64,000 nucleotides of DNA, from contig CAVYTB010000005.1 of NCBI GenBank assembly GCA_963771295.1, positions 248,001 through 312,000 of the forward strand. The letters run 5' to 3'. Source of the DNA: Acidiferrum sp963771295 (GTDB lineage Bacteria > Acidobacteriota > Terriglobia > Acidiferrales > UBA7541). The first letter of the stretch is position 1; each line of letters begins with the position of its first letter. Below the pieces are notes generated by a model. It was given only the letters and a program-made list of their open reading frames with translations, did no database searches and had not been told where the DNA came from. Positions 9,199 to 17,706 of this stretch are shown piece after piece. The position numbers were made by a program, and so were the translations under genes.

Positions 9199-10569
9199 AT
9201 GAACATTCAAATTGCGAACACCTTGATCTACGCCCTAATGGGGCTGCTGTCCATCCCAGCGATGGTGCAGAACCCTGCCACAAAGCCCGCGCTCAACGTG
9301 GCCGATTCTGATTCTGATCGTTCGCCCAATCTGGCGACCGCGTCGAGAGCCGACATCAATCGGGATGGCCAACAATCGATCGGTACGTGGGCAACAGCCC
9401 CACAGCCGTTCATTCCGGGAAGTCTCCAGACCTTCCGGAATCAAAGCCTGCGCCTTATCGTGCATACGAGCGCCGGTGGAACAAAGGTCAGGATTAAGAT
9501 CTCCAATACTTATGGGGACGGCCCGTTGCTGATCGGCGCTGCACATATTGCCCGCCGGACAGCCGCAGCTGCGATCGATCCGCACTCCGACCGAGTGCTA
9601 AAGTTTCAGTCAAAATCGTTCACGACGATCGCTGCGGGCTCAATGGTGGTAAGCGATCCGGTTGGGATGCATGTGCCAGCGCTGTCGGATTTGGCGGTGA
9701 GCCTTTTTCTTCCTCAGCGCACCGAGGCCAAAACTTCACACAGTATGGCGAAGCAGACCAGCTATGTCTCTCCCGAAACAGGAGACTCAACAGCCGCCGT
9801 AAACTTCCCAGTGGCCAAGACCATTCACTCCTGGCCCTTCCTGACCGGGGTAGATGTTGAGGCTTCGCCTGGCGCAGCAGCCATCGTGGCGTTTGGCTCT
9901 TCGCTCACGGACGGAGACGGAACCACAGCGGACACAAACGGACGTTGGCCTGACGTGCTTGCCGAGCGCTTGCAGAAAAGTGCTGGCGGAAAGGCGGAGA
10001 TTGGCGTCCTGAATGAAGGCATCATTGGCAATCGCCTGCTGCATGACAGCCCTAAAGGCGCTGACAGCCCCTTTGGAACAGGCTTGGGCCAAGCGGGGCT
10101 AGCGCGGTTCGAACGTGATGTGCTAGCTCAAACGGGCGTCAGGTACGTCATCGTGGGTCTGGGCATCAATGACATCCTTTTCCCGGCATTCCCGTTCACT
10201 CCTCCAAATGAAAAGGTCAGTGATGAGGACATCATCTCCGGCTTTCGTCAGCTCATCGCGCGTGGCCATCGAAACGGCGTTCGTGTCATTGGGACGACAA
10301 ACCCGCCATTTGAGAACTCTGCCTTCGAGGGGCTGGTTACTGCTTTTTATACTTCCGAAAGGGAAGCCACACGTCAAAAGGTTAACGACTGGATTCGCAG
10401 CAGTGGTGAATTCGATGGTGTTGTCGATTTCGATGCGGTTTTGCGTGACCCAAGCCATCCCACGCAACTCCTTCCTGCATATGATAGCGGAGACCACTTG
10501 CATCCCAATAATGCGGGTTGCATTGCCGAGGGAAATGCCGTTCCCCTTGCGTTGTTCGAGGGCCATTAA
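9199..10569 (+). CDS. Secreted SGNH/GDSL-family hydrolase (esterase-like)
   Basis: 456 residues with an N-terminal hydrophobic segment (LIYALMGLLSIPAMV), so probably exported. Four SGNH blocks are visible in the C-terminal half: block I FGSSLTDGDGTT (nucleophile Ser, about residue 234), block II NEGIIGNRLL (Gly), block III GLGINDILFP (Asn) and block V DSGDHLHPN (Asp and His). The N-terminal 200 residues form a beta-rich domain common in SGNH carbohydrate esterases. The substrate is not evident; deacetylation of polysaccharide is a reasonable inference. The C-terminus (ALFEGH) ends shortly after block V, as usual. It is a single transcription unit. Confidence 0.85.
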   Translation: MNIQIANTLIYALMGLLSIPAMVQNPATKPALNVADSDSDRSPNLATASRADINRDGQQSIGTWATAPQPFIPGSLQTFRNQSLRLIVHTSAGGTKVRIKISNTYGDGPLLIGAAHIARRTAAAAIDPHSDRVLKFQSKSFTTIAAGSMVVSDPVGMHVPALSDLAVSLFLPQRTEAKTSHSMAKQTSYVSPETGDSTAAVNFPVAKTIHSWPFLTGVDVEASPGAAAIVAFGSSLTDGDGTTADTNGRWPDVLAERLQKSAGGKAEIGVLNEGIIGNRLLHDSPKGADSPFGTGLGQAGLARFERDVLAQTGVRYVIVGLGINDILFPAFPFTPPNEKVSDEDIISGFRQLIARGHRNGVRVIGTTNPPFENSAFEGLVTAFYTSEREATRQKVNDWIRSSGEFDGVVDFDAVLRDPSHPTQLLPAYDSGDHLHPNNAGCIAEGNAVPLALFEGH

Positions 10570-10905
10570 CTAATGGCAAACTGCCTGGACTCACGTTACG
10601 AGTGGTCACGTTGGATCATCGGGAGCTCGCGATGGGTCTCTCAGTAGTCGACAACCCTTACCTAATCGCGTTACGTCAGAGTTGCCCGTCATCTGTCCAG
10701 AACCGCAAATTCGTTTGTAAATACTAGTCGACTTCAGAGGACTCATCCCGTCGTGGAAGCCGGATAGCCTGCGGTTAGCCCGACTTCTCGGTAGCGATCC
10801 GGGCTGACGACGATTCGACAGTTACGGATTGCCGACGTGGGGAGTCAGGGACTATCGCGATTGCATACGACAACCCATTTCAGATGTCTGTACATTTCCA
10901 GGCCG
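10570..10905. other. Intergenic region between convergent genes
   Basis: Separates the SGNH hydrolase gene (plus) from the DinB gene (minus), which converge. No gene, repeat or clear terminator was recognised. Confidence 0.4.
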
Positions 10906-11496
10906 TCATTGCCGGCGCGAGTCTGGCGGCACTAGGTTGTTCGCGCGATAGTACACAACAAGCTGGCCATAGTGCTCAGCGCTATGCTCGATGGCGAAAA
11001 TCCAGATGTTGGAGTTGTGGGCCATCCGGTTGCTAAAAAACTTCGATGTATTGTCCAGCCCCGCGTCGCCCTGCTGTTGGATTACTTTCGCTCCGACTGC
11101 CACGGCCTCCTTCACGAATTTCACCACGTCGGCCTTCGTCTTGAAAACGTCACGCGAAGGATTGTCGCCTTCGCCGAAGTCGGGCCCGAGATTTGATCCG
11201 GAAATCCTGCGTATCAGCACTAAATCCAGTGCGGCGGCGTGGAGAAGATTCTGGGCAAAGGTGCGCTCGTCCTTCTGTACCTTGAAATCGTACTTGTCTT
11301 CGGGAAAATCCTGGGCCATGGCGATAAGTTTGTTACCGATGTCGTTCCATCGATCCAACATCTCGTCGGATCGAGAGCGCGAAGGACTTGGAGGTTGATT
11401 TTGCGTTTGGGCTCGACTGTGAAGGCTCATTCCGGCGGCTGCCAGTAGAGTGAGCACAGCCACTGCGAAGGAATATCGCTTCAAATACTGCTTCAT
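10906..11496 (-). CDS. DinB-family protein with signal peptide
   Basis: 196 residues. A signal peptide (FAVAVLTLLAAAGMSLHSRA) ends at about residue 30. The rest is a four-helix DinB/YfiT-like fold, with ARTFAQNLLHAAALD-type (here RTFAQNLLHAAALDLVL) and NIWIFAIEHSAEHYGQLVVY helices that hold the usual metal-binding His positions. A good ribosome-binding site (AAGGAG) lies 9 bases upstream of the ATG. It starts 56 bases after the amidohydrolase stop on the same strand, so the two are probably one operon. Secreted DinB proteins are frequent in Acidobacteriota and their substrate is unknown. Confidence 0.8.
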   Translation of the reverse strand: MKQYLKRYSFAVAVLTLLAAAGMSLHSRAQTQNQPPSPSRSRSDEMLDRWNDIGNKLIAMAQDFPEDKYDFKVQKDERTFAQNLLHAAALDLVLIRRISGSNLGPDFGEGDNPSRDVFKTKADVVKFVKEAVAVGAKVIQQQGDAGLDNTSKFFSNRMAHNSNIWIFAIEHSAEHYGQLVVYYRANNLVPPDSRRQ

Positions 11497-11552
11497 TGTA
11501 AATTTCTCCTTTTGATTGAGTGGTAGATCGCTCCCCGCGTAAAGCGCGCGCT

Positions 11553-12914
11553 TCAGTGCGACGTAAGGTCATTCCTCACCACCTGGCCGTCCTTCATCAC
11601 AAATCGAACTCGCTCGATCTCGGTGATATCGGCGATCGGGTCTCCAGCAACTGCAACAAGATCAGCAAATTTCCCGGGCTCGATCGAACCGACGCGGTCC
11701 TGCCAGCCCAGCATTTCTGCCGCATTGATGGTGATCGCGCGAATAACGTCGAGCGACGGCATTCCGGCAGCACGCAGGTTAACGAAGGTCGCGGCGCTCG
11801 CCGCGCCGCGCGTCTTTCCCGGAAAGAACCAGCACATATCCGATCCAGCCGCAAATTTCACCCCTGACTTCAAAACGCGAGGAACCAATTCGTCGTATTG
11901 CTTTTGGACGCGTGCATCAGAGTTGGCATTGGAGGAGTGGAAAGCGGAGGACATCACTATACTTGGCTCAGTGATCTTCATGAAAAAGTTGCCATACCAA
12001 GTGGGCGTCAGATCGAGGAAAATGCCTTTATCCCGCATCTGCTTTAGTTGTTCGTCGGTAGCTTTGTTGCCATGCTCGATGGAGTCTACGCCGGCTTCGA
12101 TGGCGGTTTGAATGCTGGCCGTATCGACGGCATGGGCAGCAACTTTAAGGTGCTCACGATGTGCCTCCTCGACCATCGCGGTGAGCTCCGGCGCTGAGAT
12201 GCCATCGCCGACCGTAACCTTGATAAGGTCGACGTTGTAGAAGACGTTCTGTAGGACTGCCTGCCGGGCTCGTTCAGGACTGTCTATCGTTAAGAATTCC
12301 TGTTCTACAATCGCCCGAGCAATCGCGGGATTTAGACTCTGAAGATATGAATCCAACGCTATAACTTTACGTCCGGATGCTAATATCCTCGGGCCGGGGA
12401 CGCGGCCAGCATTAATCGCGTCCCGCAGTGCCGCATCGCCGTCAATACCGGAGTGTCCGAGATTGCGTATGGTCGTAAAGCCACTCTCCAAGTCTTCGCG
12501 CGCCAATTGGGCGCCCAGCAATACGCGTTTGGTGGGCGACTCAACAACTGCCAGCAATAACCCCGGAGCAAACTCTCCGTTGAAGTGCCGGCCGATTTCG
12601 GCTTCTGGGGGCACAACGATGTCGAGGAGCAGGTGCGTGTGACTATCAATTAATCCGGGAAGCAAAGTGGAACTGCCCAGATCGATGGTTTTGACGCCCG
12701 TCGCATGCGCTTGCACTTGCGTCGGAGAACCAACCTCCTTGATCTTGCCGTTTTCGATGAGCACGACTGCGGGCGAAAGCACCTGTCCGGTCCGAGGATC
12801 AAGCATCCGGCCAGCCCTTACCAGCGTCTGGACGGTAGGCGTCTGTGCGACGACGCGCCCAACTGAAAACAAGACGAGAAGCAATACTGTCAAGACCGCG
12901 CACAAGTTGCGCAT
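11553..12914 (-). CDS. Secreted amidohydrolase (imidazolonepropionase-like)
   Basis: 453 residues. Signal peptide at residues 1-24 (LCAVLTVLLLVLFSVGRVVA). The metal-dependent amidohydrolase barrel shows the HxH motif in LIDSHTHLLLD, metal-ligand His in KVAAHAVDTA and DSIEHGNKA, and the catalytic Asp in FAAGSDMCWF. The C-terminal ITINAAEMLGWQDRVGSIEPGKFAD pattern (first part INAAEMLG, then GSIEPGKFADLV) closes the beta-sandwich typical of this group. It is inferred to act outside the cytoplasm, probably as a peptidase or amidase; the substrate is unknown. GGAGG lies upstream of ATG 12914. Two TACTACA boxes at 12957-12985 suggest control by the neighbouring BlaI repressor. Confidence 0.88.
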   Translation of the reverse strand: MRNLCAVLTVLLLVLFSVGRVVAQTPTVQTLVRAGRMLDPRTGQVLSPAVVLIENGKIKEVGSPTQVQAHATGVKTIDLGSSTLLPGLIDSHTHLLLDIVVPPEAEIGRHFNGEFAPGLLLAVVESPTKRVLLGAQLAREDLESGFTTIRNLGHSGIDGDAALRDAINAGRVPGPRILASGRKVIALDSYLQSLNPAIARAIVEQEFLTIDSPERARQAVLQNVFYNVDLIKVTVGDGISAPELTAMVEEAHREHLKVAAHAVDTASIQTAIEAGVDSIEHGNKATDEQLKQMRDKGIFLDLTPTWYGNFFMKITEPSIVMSSAFHSSNANSDARVQKQYDELVPRVLKSGVKFAAGSDMCWFFPGKTRGAASAATFVNLRAAGMPSLDVIRAITINAAEMLGWQDRVGSIEPGKFADLVAVAGDPIADITEIERVRFVMKDGQVVRNDLTSH

Positions 12915-12956
12915 GCGACTCAGTCCTCCGTATCACCACGCGCTTTTCCTGTATCC

Positions 12957-12985
12957 CTACTACATGTCACGTTTATTCTACTACA
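12957..12985. promoter_or_regulatory. Two CTACTACA boxes upstream of the amidohydrolase (possible BlaI operator)
   Basis: CTACTACA occurs at 12957-12964 and again at 12978-12985, spaced 21 bases, that is two helical turns. Operators of BlaI/MecI-type repressors are built from TACTACA/TGTAGTA half-sites. The boxes lie 43-71 bases upstream of the amidohydrolase start, a promoter position. A BlaI-type gene lies 1.4 kb away. The link is inference. Confidence 0.45.
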
Positions 12986-13102
12986 CAGTGCGTTAACAAA
13001 GGCAAGGGTTTTCAGGGAACCCCACTTCGGGAGTTAGGAAACACGTCTCCAGAAGCTGTAGGAAGGAAGCGGTACGGCTCGGTGTGTGGTGATTCCTAGA
13101 AA

Positions 13103-14035
13103 TTACCGCTTAACAAGAAAGCAGCAAGCGGTGTGTGCCACCGTCCCAAAAACTCCCCAAAAGAGGACAGCGCCGAAGGCTCCAGTTAGTAGCATGCTCG
13201 TAGCGCGGTAGGCTGGTTGGGGCGGAGCGGTCAACCGGGCAAGACGATGGCTTATGAATGACGCGGCTGACGCCTGCAGCAGCAATGTCTTATCTGGGTT
13301 GGCAAGTTTTGCCAGCGCAGAAACCAACTCTTCACCCCGGGCGCTCCGAATCACAGACTCGTCGCAAGAGAGCTCTCGATACAAAGCAAGGCGAGAGCCG
13401 GCGATCCAGACAAGCGGATGGAACCACAACCCGCAAAGGCTCAATTCATGGATCAGCCGTAGTAGGTTGTCGCGCCTTCGTGCATGGGTCAGTTCGTGGA
13501 TGAGAACTGCGTTCAGTTCATGTTCACTTAACAGCCGATCAATTCCATACGGAAGCGAAACATAAGGATGCAAGACCCCGCCTACCGCTGGAGCGCGCCC
13601 AGCCTCGGCGAACAGTATTGGGACGCCCTGCGCAACGAACCCCGGCCTCGGCGGACGGCCACTTTGACTCGCCGTGATCGAGGTATCACGATGCTCAGTG
13701 CGTATCCGTAAACAAAGCCGTGCAAGCATCAGGGTTGCTCCAAGCAACCACATTACCGAAAGCGTGGTAGCGGTCCGGCCTCGAGAGATGGTATTCGCGA
13801 ACTCGCCGATGAGGCCCAACGGTGCGGCCCACGAAAGGTGAGACGACCAAAACTTATCGAGGACCGCGCCCACGGGCAGAACGAAATTGAGCGACGTCGC
13901 TACCCAAATCCAATACTTCGTGGTGGCACTGCCAGCTCGGATGGACGTTAGGGCCCATGCCGCGAGCCCAACCACCGAGGCATACAGAAGGTGAATGTCA
14001 AAATAATACAACGCACGCGTGATGTGCTCATGCAT
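13103..14035 (-). CDS. M56-family (BlaR1-like) membrane metalloprotease
   Basis: 310 residues. Several hydrophobic segments flank the zinc-protease core; HELTHARRRDNLLRL carries the HExxH motif (about residue 180) and LYRELSCDESVI the downstream Glu ligand. It is short for BlaR1: no extracytoplasmic penicillin-binding domain follows, only a last membrane segment (MLLTGAFGAVLFWGVFGTV) and a short tail. Its start overlaps the blaI-type gene by 8 bases, so translation is probably coupled. In this family the protease cleaves the partner repressor after a signal; the signal here is unknown. Start ATG 14035 is preceded by GGGAGG. Confidence 0.88.
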   Translation of the reverse strand: MHEHITRALYYFDIHLLYASVVGLAAWALTSIRAGSATTKYWIWVATSLNFVLPVGAVLDKFWSSHLSWAAPLGLIGEFANTISRGRTATTLSVMWLLGATLMLARLCLRIRTEHRDTSITASQSGRPPRPGFVAQGVPILFAEAGRAPAVGGVLHPYVSLPYGIDRLLSEHELNAVLIHELTHARRRDNLLRLIHELSLCGLWFHPLVWIAGSRLALYRELSCDESVIRSARGEELVSALAKLANPDKTLLLQASAASFISHRLARLTAPPQPAYRATSMLLTGAFGAVLFWGVFGTVAHTACCFLVKR

Positions 14036-14429
14036 GGCCTTTTCCTCCCCGTCTACGGCTGTTCTTGTTGCCTGGCGCCGCGTTTTGAAGAGCCTTTAAG
14101 TCCTTGAGTGTGATCGTGCCCGTTTCGAGTAGGTTTGAAACCAGTATGCGCGGGGATCCGCCGAACAAGTCTACGAGGTCTCGAACCAGCCCGCTTCTGT
14201 ACTCGTTCTGGTCGATCGCAGGCTCGAATAGCTGGGCGTTGCCAATTTTCTTCACCTTGCGCAGAGCACCTTTTTGCTCAAGTCTATAGACGAGCGTCTG
14301 TACAGTCGTGTAAGCAACGCGCTCTTCCTCGGGCAAACTGTCCAGAATTTCGCGGACTGAACAGGTCCCCAGTTTCCAAAACTGCTCCAAGACTCGTGTC
14401 TCGGCTTTTGAGAGGCGAGTTTTATTCAT
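14028..14429 (-). CDS. BlaI/MecI/CopY-family transcriptional repressor
   Basis: 133 residues from ATG 14429, chosen because GGAGAT lies directly upstream (an earlier codon at 14450 lacks one). The winged helix is clear: RLSKAETRVLEQFWKLG, SVREILDSLP and AYTTVQTLVYRLEQKGALRK (recognition helix and wing). The C-terminal dimerisation region (RDLVDLFGGSPRILVSNLL) contains the area where M56 proteases cut. It is the first gene of the BlaI-M56 unit and is expected to repress its own promoter. Confidence 0.92.
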   Translation of the reverse strand: MNKTRLSKAETRVLEQFWKLGTCSVREILDSLPEEERVAYTTVQTLVYRLEQKGALRKVKKIGNAQLFEPAIDQNEYRSGLVRDLVDLFGGSPRILVSNLLETGTITLKDLKALQNAAPGNKNSRRRGGKGHA

Positions 14430-14654
14430 ATCTCCTGTCCATGTCGGCAATGCTACTGCAATGCCCGTTTTTAAGACAAGCGGCCCATGATCCTCAGTTT
14501 GTCAGACGGGGAAATGAAATAGATATTCGCGCCCAGCGAGTTCCGCAGGCGGACCGGATTAGTATCGATAAAAGCGCTTGGGATGAATCGAATCGATCAG
14601 GCCCCGGATCTCCCAAGCCATACCTCCCCTACCGCCCTACCGACAAGGACAAAG

Positions 14655-14940
14655 CTTTAGTTGTACGCTCTGTCCCCGCTGATCTTCCCGAGTGCTTCGC
14701 TACCATTGGTTAACATTTGACCTGCGAATGGTCCAATCGTTGAGCAAAAAAGCATCGTTTTTGTGTCAATGGATGCGGTGAATTGCCAGCAAAACCCAAA
14801 GAGAGACCCCCAACTGTCGGTGAAAAAACCTAAGAAAATGAAAATTACTGCACGCGTAGAAATTTTCCTTGCGCGTCGGTCAGGGCGAAGTGGCTGGTAG
14901 AAACCAACATACCCCCTACCCTTTTAGAATCAACAACTTA
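14655..14940. repeat. Dispersed element footprint, copy B
   Basis: Homologous to 29485-29757. Shared blocks include TACCATTGGTTA, TGCGAATGGTC, AGCATCGTTTTTGTGTCAA, CCAGCAAAACCCAA, GAAAGAC-like, AAGAAAATGAA and ATACCCCCTACCCT. The order and spacing are kept and I estimate about 75% identity. It sits at the end of the prophage remnant (15.0-18.6 kb) and may mark the element boundary. No gene is supported between 14430 and 15011. Confidence 0.6.
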
Positions 14941-15011
14941 CGTGGAAATTCAGCGTCTGGCGTGGTAGACCCAAGGTCAACCCAAAGCAGACACAAAGTC
15001 AATGCAATCAA

Positions 15012-15203
15012 CTACTTAGCAGGGTCTTTGTGGGTGCTTAATGAACCCATAGCAGACACATTGACCAACCCAAGCCCCTTGCTTCCTATCCCTATCAGCT
15101 TGGCTATGTCAGTCTCTCTGGGTGTCTGTGTGCATCCTGAGCAGGGTGTGTTGTGTCTCTGCCTCTGTGCCTTCGGCCTTGCTGCTACCAGCTTCAGTCT
15201 CAT
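15012..15203 (-). CDS. Small phage-region ORF, uncertain
   Basis: 63 codons, starting 11 bases after the stop of the preceding small gene. Basic at the N-terminus (MRLKLVAARPKAQRQRH) with one CSGC. An overlapping alternative frame (PETEHTTYETEAGSSKAEG, from about 15224 down) looks more natural in composition, so the true reading is uncertain. It overlaps the conserved end segment that also occurs at 25.8 and 29.8 kb. Confidence 0.3.
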   Translation of the reverse strand: MRLKLVAARPKAQRQRHNTPCSGCTQTPRETDIAKLIGIGSKGLGLVNVSAMGSLSTHKDPAK

Positions 15204-15214
15204 AGGTTGTGTGC

Positions 15215-15361
15215 TCAGTCTCTGGCGCGGGTTGACTCAATCTCTGTGCCCGGCCCAGCCGTCTTGGTGCTGTACATCCTGACTACTGGTGCAAGCCATA
15301 GCCATACCCACAGCGCGGCCAGCCCGATGCCAGCCAGCAGCCCAACCAATACCTGTGTCAT
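15215..15361 (-). CDS. Small membrane protein of the prophage remnant
   Basis: 48 residues: MTQVLVGLLAGIGLAALWVW, then LWLAPVVRMY, then a polar tail ending STRARD. One membrane helix with a short N-terminus and a charged C-terminal tail fits a small phage inner-membrane protein (holin- or spanin-like), but no family is recognised. It begins 2 bases after the stop of the Cys-rich gene, consistent with one transcript running from the structural genes. Confidence 0.5.
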   Translation of the reverse strand: MTQVLVGLLAGIGLAALWVWLWLAPVVRMYSTKTAGPGTEIESTRARD

Positions 15362-15363
15362 GG

Positions 15364-15522
15364 TCAGTCAGTTCCTTCTGTAGTCTCAGCCCTACACCGT
15401 GGGCAGTCCATACAGCGTGGGCACTCAGGGATACACACCGGGTTCCAGTGCTCATCCCAGCCCTGTGTGATGTGCGGGTGCCTGTAGTGACAGAGAGGGC
15501 GGTCAGTCTCAGCCCTGTGCAA
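15364..15522 (-). CDS. Small Cys-rich protein of the prophage remnant
   Basis: About 52 residues. The distal half reads NPVCIPECPRCMDCPRCRAE with five cysteines arranged as CxxxCxxCxxCxxC, suggesting a zinc- or iron-sulphur-binding mini-protein. The likely start is a TTG at 15522 that overlaps the end of the upstream 44-residue gene; no ATG fits. Function unknown. Confidence 0.45.
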   Translation of the reverse strand: MHRAETDRPLCHYRHPHITQGWDEHWNPVCIPECPRCMDCPRCRAETTEGTD

Positions 15523-15643
15523 TGGTTGTGGCAAAGATGCCACCTTCAACGATGCCACGCACGATGTAGTCACACATCTCACCAATCATGCAGTCACACA
15601 GGTCACGTCTCAGGTACTCAAGGAATACGGTGTCTTCTCTCAT
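15509..15643 (-). CDS. Small acidic protein of the prophage remnant
   Basis: 44 residues beginning MREDTVFLEYLRRDLCDCMI and ending FATTIAQG. AGAGG lies 8 bases upstream of the ATG. It follows the fibre-like gene by 42 bases. No family recognised; the placement between structural gene and Cys-rich gene and the tight spacing support a genuine small gene. Confidence 0.5.
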   Translation of the reverse strand: MREDTVFLEYLRRDLCDCMIGEMCDYIVRGIVEGGIFATTIAQG

Positions 15644-15685
15644 GCCGTACCTCTGACTGAATCGCACGTGTATGTGTGTGACATT

Positions 15686-16090
15686 TTACTCTTCCGTTCC
15701 GCACGCAATCACACGAACGTTGCCAGCAGACAAAGCCGCTGACAAGGTGACGTTCAGTACGTTGTTTGCAAGTGCTGACAGGATGCCGTTTCCAAGGTCA
15801 ATCCAGTCTGAATCATAGTTGCCATTCAGAATGGTTCCACCAGAGGCAGGCACGTACACGTCATGTGTCAGGTTCATGTCTGTGCTAGAGTCTTTGAACC
15901 CTACGCTGATGACAGCCCCACCAGACGTTGCAGCATTCGCAGTGACTTGAACCTTGAACCGCATTAGTCTGAATTTCTTGCCAGACGTGGGTGTCCACAC
16001 TGCTGTGCTGCCAGACGCTGTTGCTTGCGCCGATTCGAAGACTGCTGGTGTCCGAAGATAAGACTGAGCAGATGACCCTGTGCTGACCAT
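15686..16090 (-). pseudogene. Phage fibre/structural protein, C-terminal piece
   Basis: 134 residues from MVSTGSSAQSYLRTPAVF to VRVIACGTEE. It is rich in Ala, Ser, Thr, Val and Gly with beta-strand character (SGKKFRLMRFKVQVTANAAT, DWIDLGNGILSALANNVLNV), typical of phage fibre or decoration proteins. An IS3-family element (16160-17744) separates it from the N-terminal parts at 17707-18644. The open frame upstream of the ATG runs to the IS edge but becomes Arg-rich, so a further frameshift near 16110 is likely. Confidence 0.6.
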
Positions 16091-16343
16091 CGTTGCCGAT
16101 GCGTTGACAGAGTTCCGCCGCCGCCTGCTGCTTGAGCACTCGCTGCTGTGGTTCTGTGCTGGCTCAGCCTGAAATGGAGAAGTGACGTTTTCCGTTAGTG
16201 AAGATTCCGCCCCTTGGGGCGGGGATTTTCAAGGCATGGGAATCTATCGTCCGATGCTGTGACTGGTTGTGAATGCTCAGGGCGAGAGGGATGAACTCCC
16301 GCGCTATTGAGCATCGGCTCGATGAGTTCCACCAGGTTATCCC

Positions 16344-17375
16344 TCAGCATGGTTGCATCCCTGCAGAGCCCGCTTCCGTTTCGCCCGGCGAAGTCATTGT
16401 AATCGTGTTCGAGGAATGTGCAAGCAACGATGTGACTGCCCGCCGGAGTTGTCGTTGGTGACGTGCCTCCTCGAGCTTGCGATCACGTGTGGCGTGAATT
16501 TCGGCTTGTCGGCCGGCGAGCATATCTTGCGGTGCCACATAGCCAATGGCGCTGTGCAACCGCACGGTGTTGTAGTGTTCCACGTAGGTTTGAATTAAAC
16601 GCATCGCATCTTCCCGGGTTAGCGGTGCGCCAGGTCGAATGCATTCCGATTTTAGCGATTTGTGCCAACGCTCCAATTTGCCGTTGGATTGCGGATAGCC
16701 AGGCGACGTTCGCACATGAGTCATTCCTGCGATGCGAATGAACTCCTTGAAATCCCGGGCGATGAATTGCGGTCCGTTGTCGGAGATGATCCGTGGTTTT
16801 GCTTCCGGGTATTTCTCCCGCGCTCGTTGCAAGATGACTTCGATCTCCGCTTCGGTCATCGATTCTCGTAGATCCCAATGGACGATCAAACGGCTATAGC
16901 CGTCCAGAATGCTACACAAGTAGTAGAAGGTGCCGCTTACGTTGATGTAAGAAACATCGATATGCCAATGCTGATGCGGATGGGGTGGCTGCTCGAAACC
17001 GCACCCTTTGCGCGACGGCTTACCCTTCCATAGAGAGAGCAACCCGGCCTGTTGCAATACCCGCCAAACGCTGGAGGGGCTAACGGCCACGACATCCGCG
17101 TCGATCATCATGAACGTCAATCGTCGATAGCCTTCCAAGGGATGTTCCCGGTGGAAGTCGATGATGGCCCGCTTCTCCCACGGCGTGAGCCACAAATCTC
17201 GGGGAATCCAGCCGTTGTGTTCATTGACGCGCCCGTAGCGCTCTCGCCAGTCGTAGAACTTGCTGGCCCGTACACCCAACCAGTGGATGAATCGCCCGGT
17301 GCCGATCTCGGTTTTTTCCGACCAGCACCGGACGAAATCTACCACCAGGTCCCGCACATCGTGCGGCACCCACAC
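16344..17375 (-). CDS. IS3-family transposase OrfB (DDE integrase)
   Basis: 343 residues from the GTG at 17375. The retroviral-type integrase core shows the first Asp in HWHIDVSYINVSG, the second in RIISDNGPQFIARDF and Glu in SNGKLERWHKSLKSE. An HTH_21-like segment (REHPLEGYRRLTFMM) precedes it. In the native element OrfB is probably made as an OrfAB fusion by -1 frameshifting on the A8 run at 17399-17406. It looks intact. Confidence 0.92.
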   Translation of the reverse strand: MWVPHDVRDLVVDFVRCWSEKTEIGTGRFIHWLGVRASKFYDWRERYGRVNEHNGWIPRDLWLTPWEKRAIIDFHREHPLEGYRRLTFMMIDADVVAVSPSSVWRVLQQAGLLSLWKGKPSRKGCGFEQPPHPHQHWHIDVSYINVSGTFYYLCSILDGYSRLIVHWDLRESMTEAEIEVILQRAREKYPEAKPRIISDNGPQFIARDFKEFIRIAGMTHVRTSPGYPQSNGKLERWHKSLKSECIRPGAPLTREDAMRLIQTYVEHYNTVRLHSAIGYVAPQDMLAGRQAEIHATRDRKLEEARHQRQLRRAVTSLLAHSSNTITMTSPGETEAGSAGMQPC

Positions 17376-17380
17376 TTTGG

Positions 17381-17689
17381 TCAGAGCTCCCCAAGACTTT
17401 TTTTTAAAGCGATGTGCTCGGCCATCAATTCAGCCAATACCTCGTCCTTGGTCTGGATCTTTTTTTCCAGGAACTCGATGCGCTGCTGTTCGGCTTGGTG
17501 GTCCGGTCGGCTCTTGCCTTGAAAGGCGGCAGCGCCATTCTCGAAGAACTCTTTTTGCCAACGGTAGAACACCGTGGGCTGCAGCCCATGTTCCTCGCAC
17601 AGATCGGAAACCGGCACTTTATCCAACAAGTGCCGCCTCAGGATGGCAACCTTCTCTTCCCCGGTGTAATGCTTTCGTTCTTTTTTCAT
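17381..17689 (-). CDS. IS3-family transposase OrfA
   Basis: 102 residues with a helix-turn-helix (YTGEEKVAILRRHLL, VSDLCEEHGLQPTVFYRWQK) and a C-terminal leucine-zipper-like coil (RIEFLEKKIQTKDEVLAELM). It binds the element ends. The stop lies just past an A8G run (17398-17406 region, read TTT AAA AAA AAG in the -1 frame), a classic slippery site for producing OrfAB. Confidence 0.9.
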   Translation of the reverse strand: MKKERKHYTGEEKVAILRRHLLDKVPVSDLCEEHGLQPTVFYRWQKEFFENGAAAFQGKSRPDHQAEQQRIEFLEKKIQTKDEVLAELMAEHIALKKSLGEL

Positions 17690-17706
17690 GCGTCCTCTCC
17701 GCTATC

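Noticed and set aside
14869..15660. Plus-strand frames of 120-137 codons in the prophage end region
   Set aside because: Cys/Ser/His-rich low-complexity translations; the minus strand holds a more convincing series of tightly spaced small genes.
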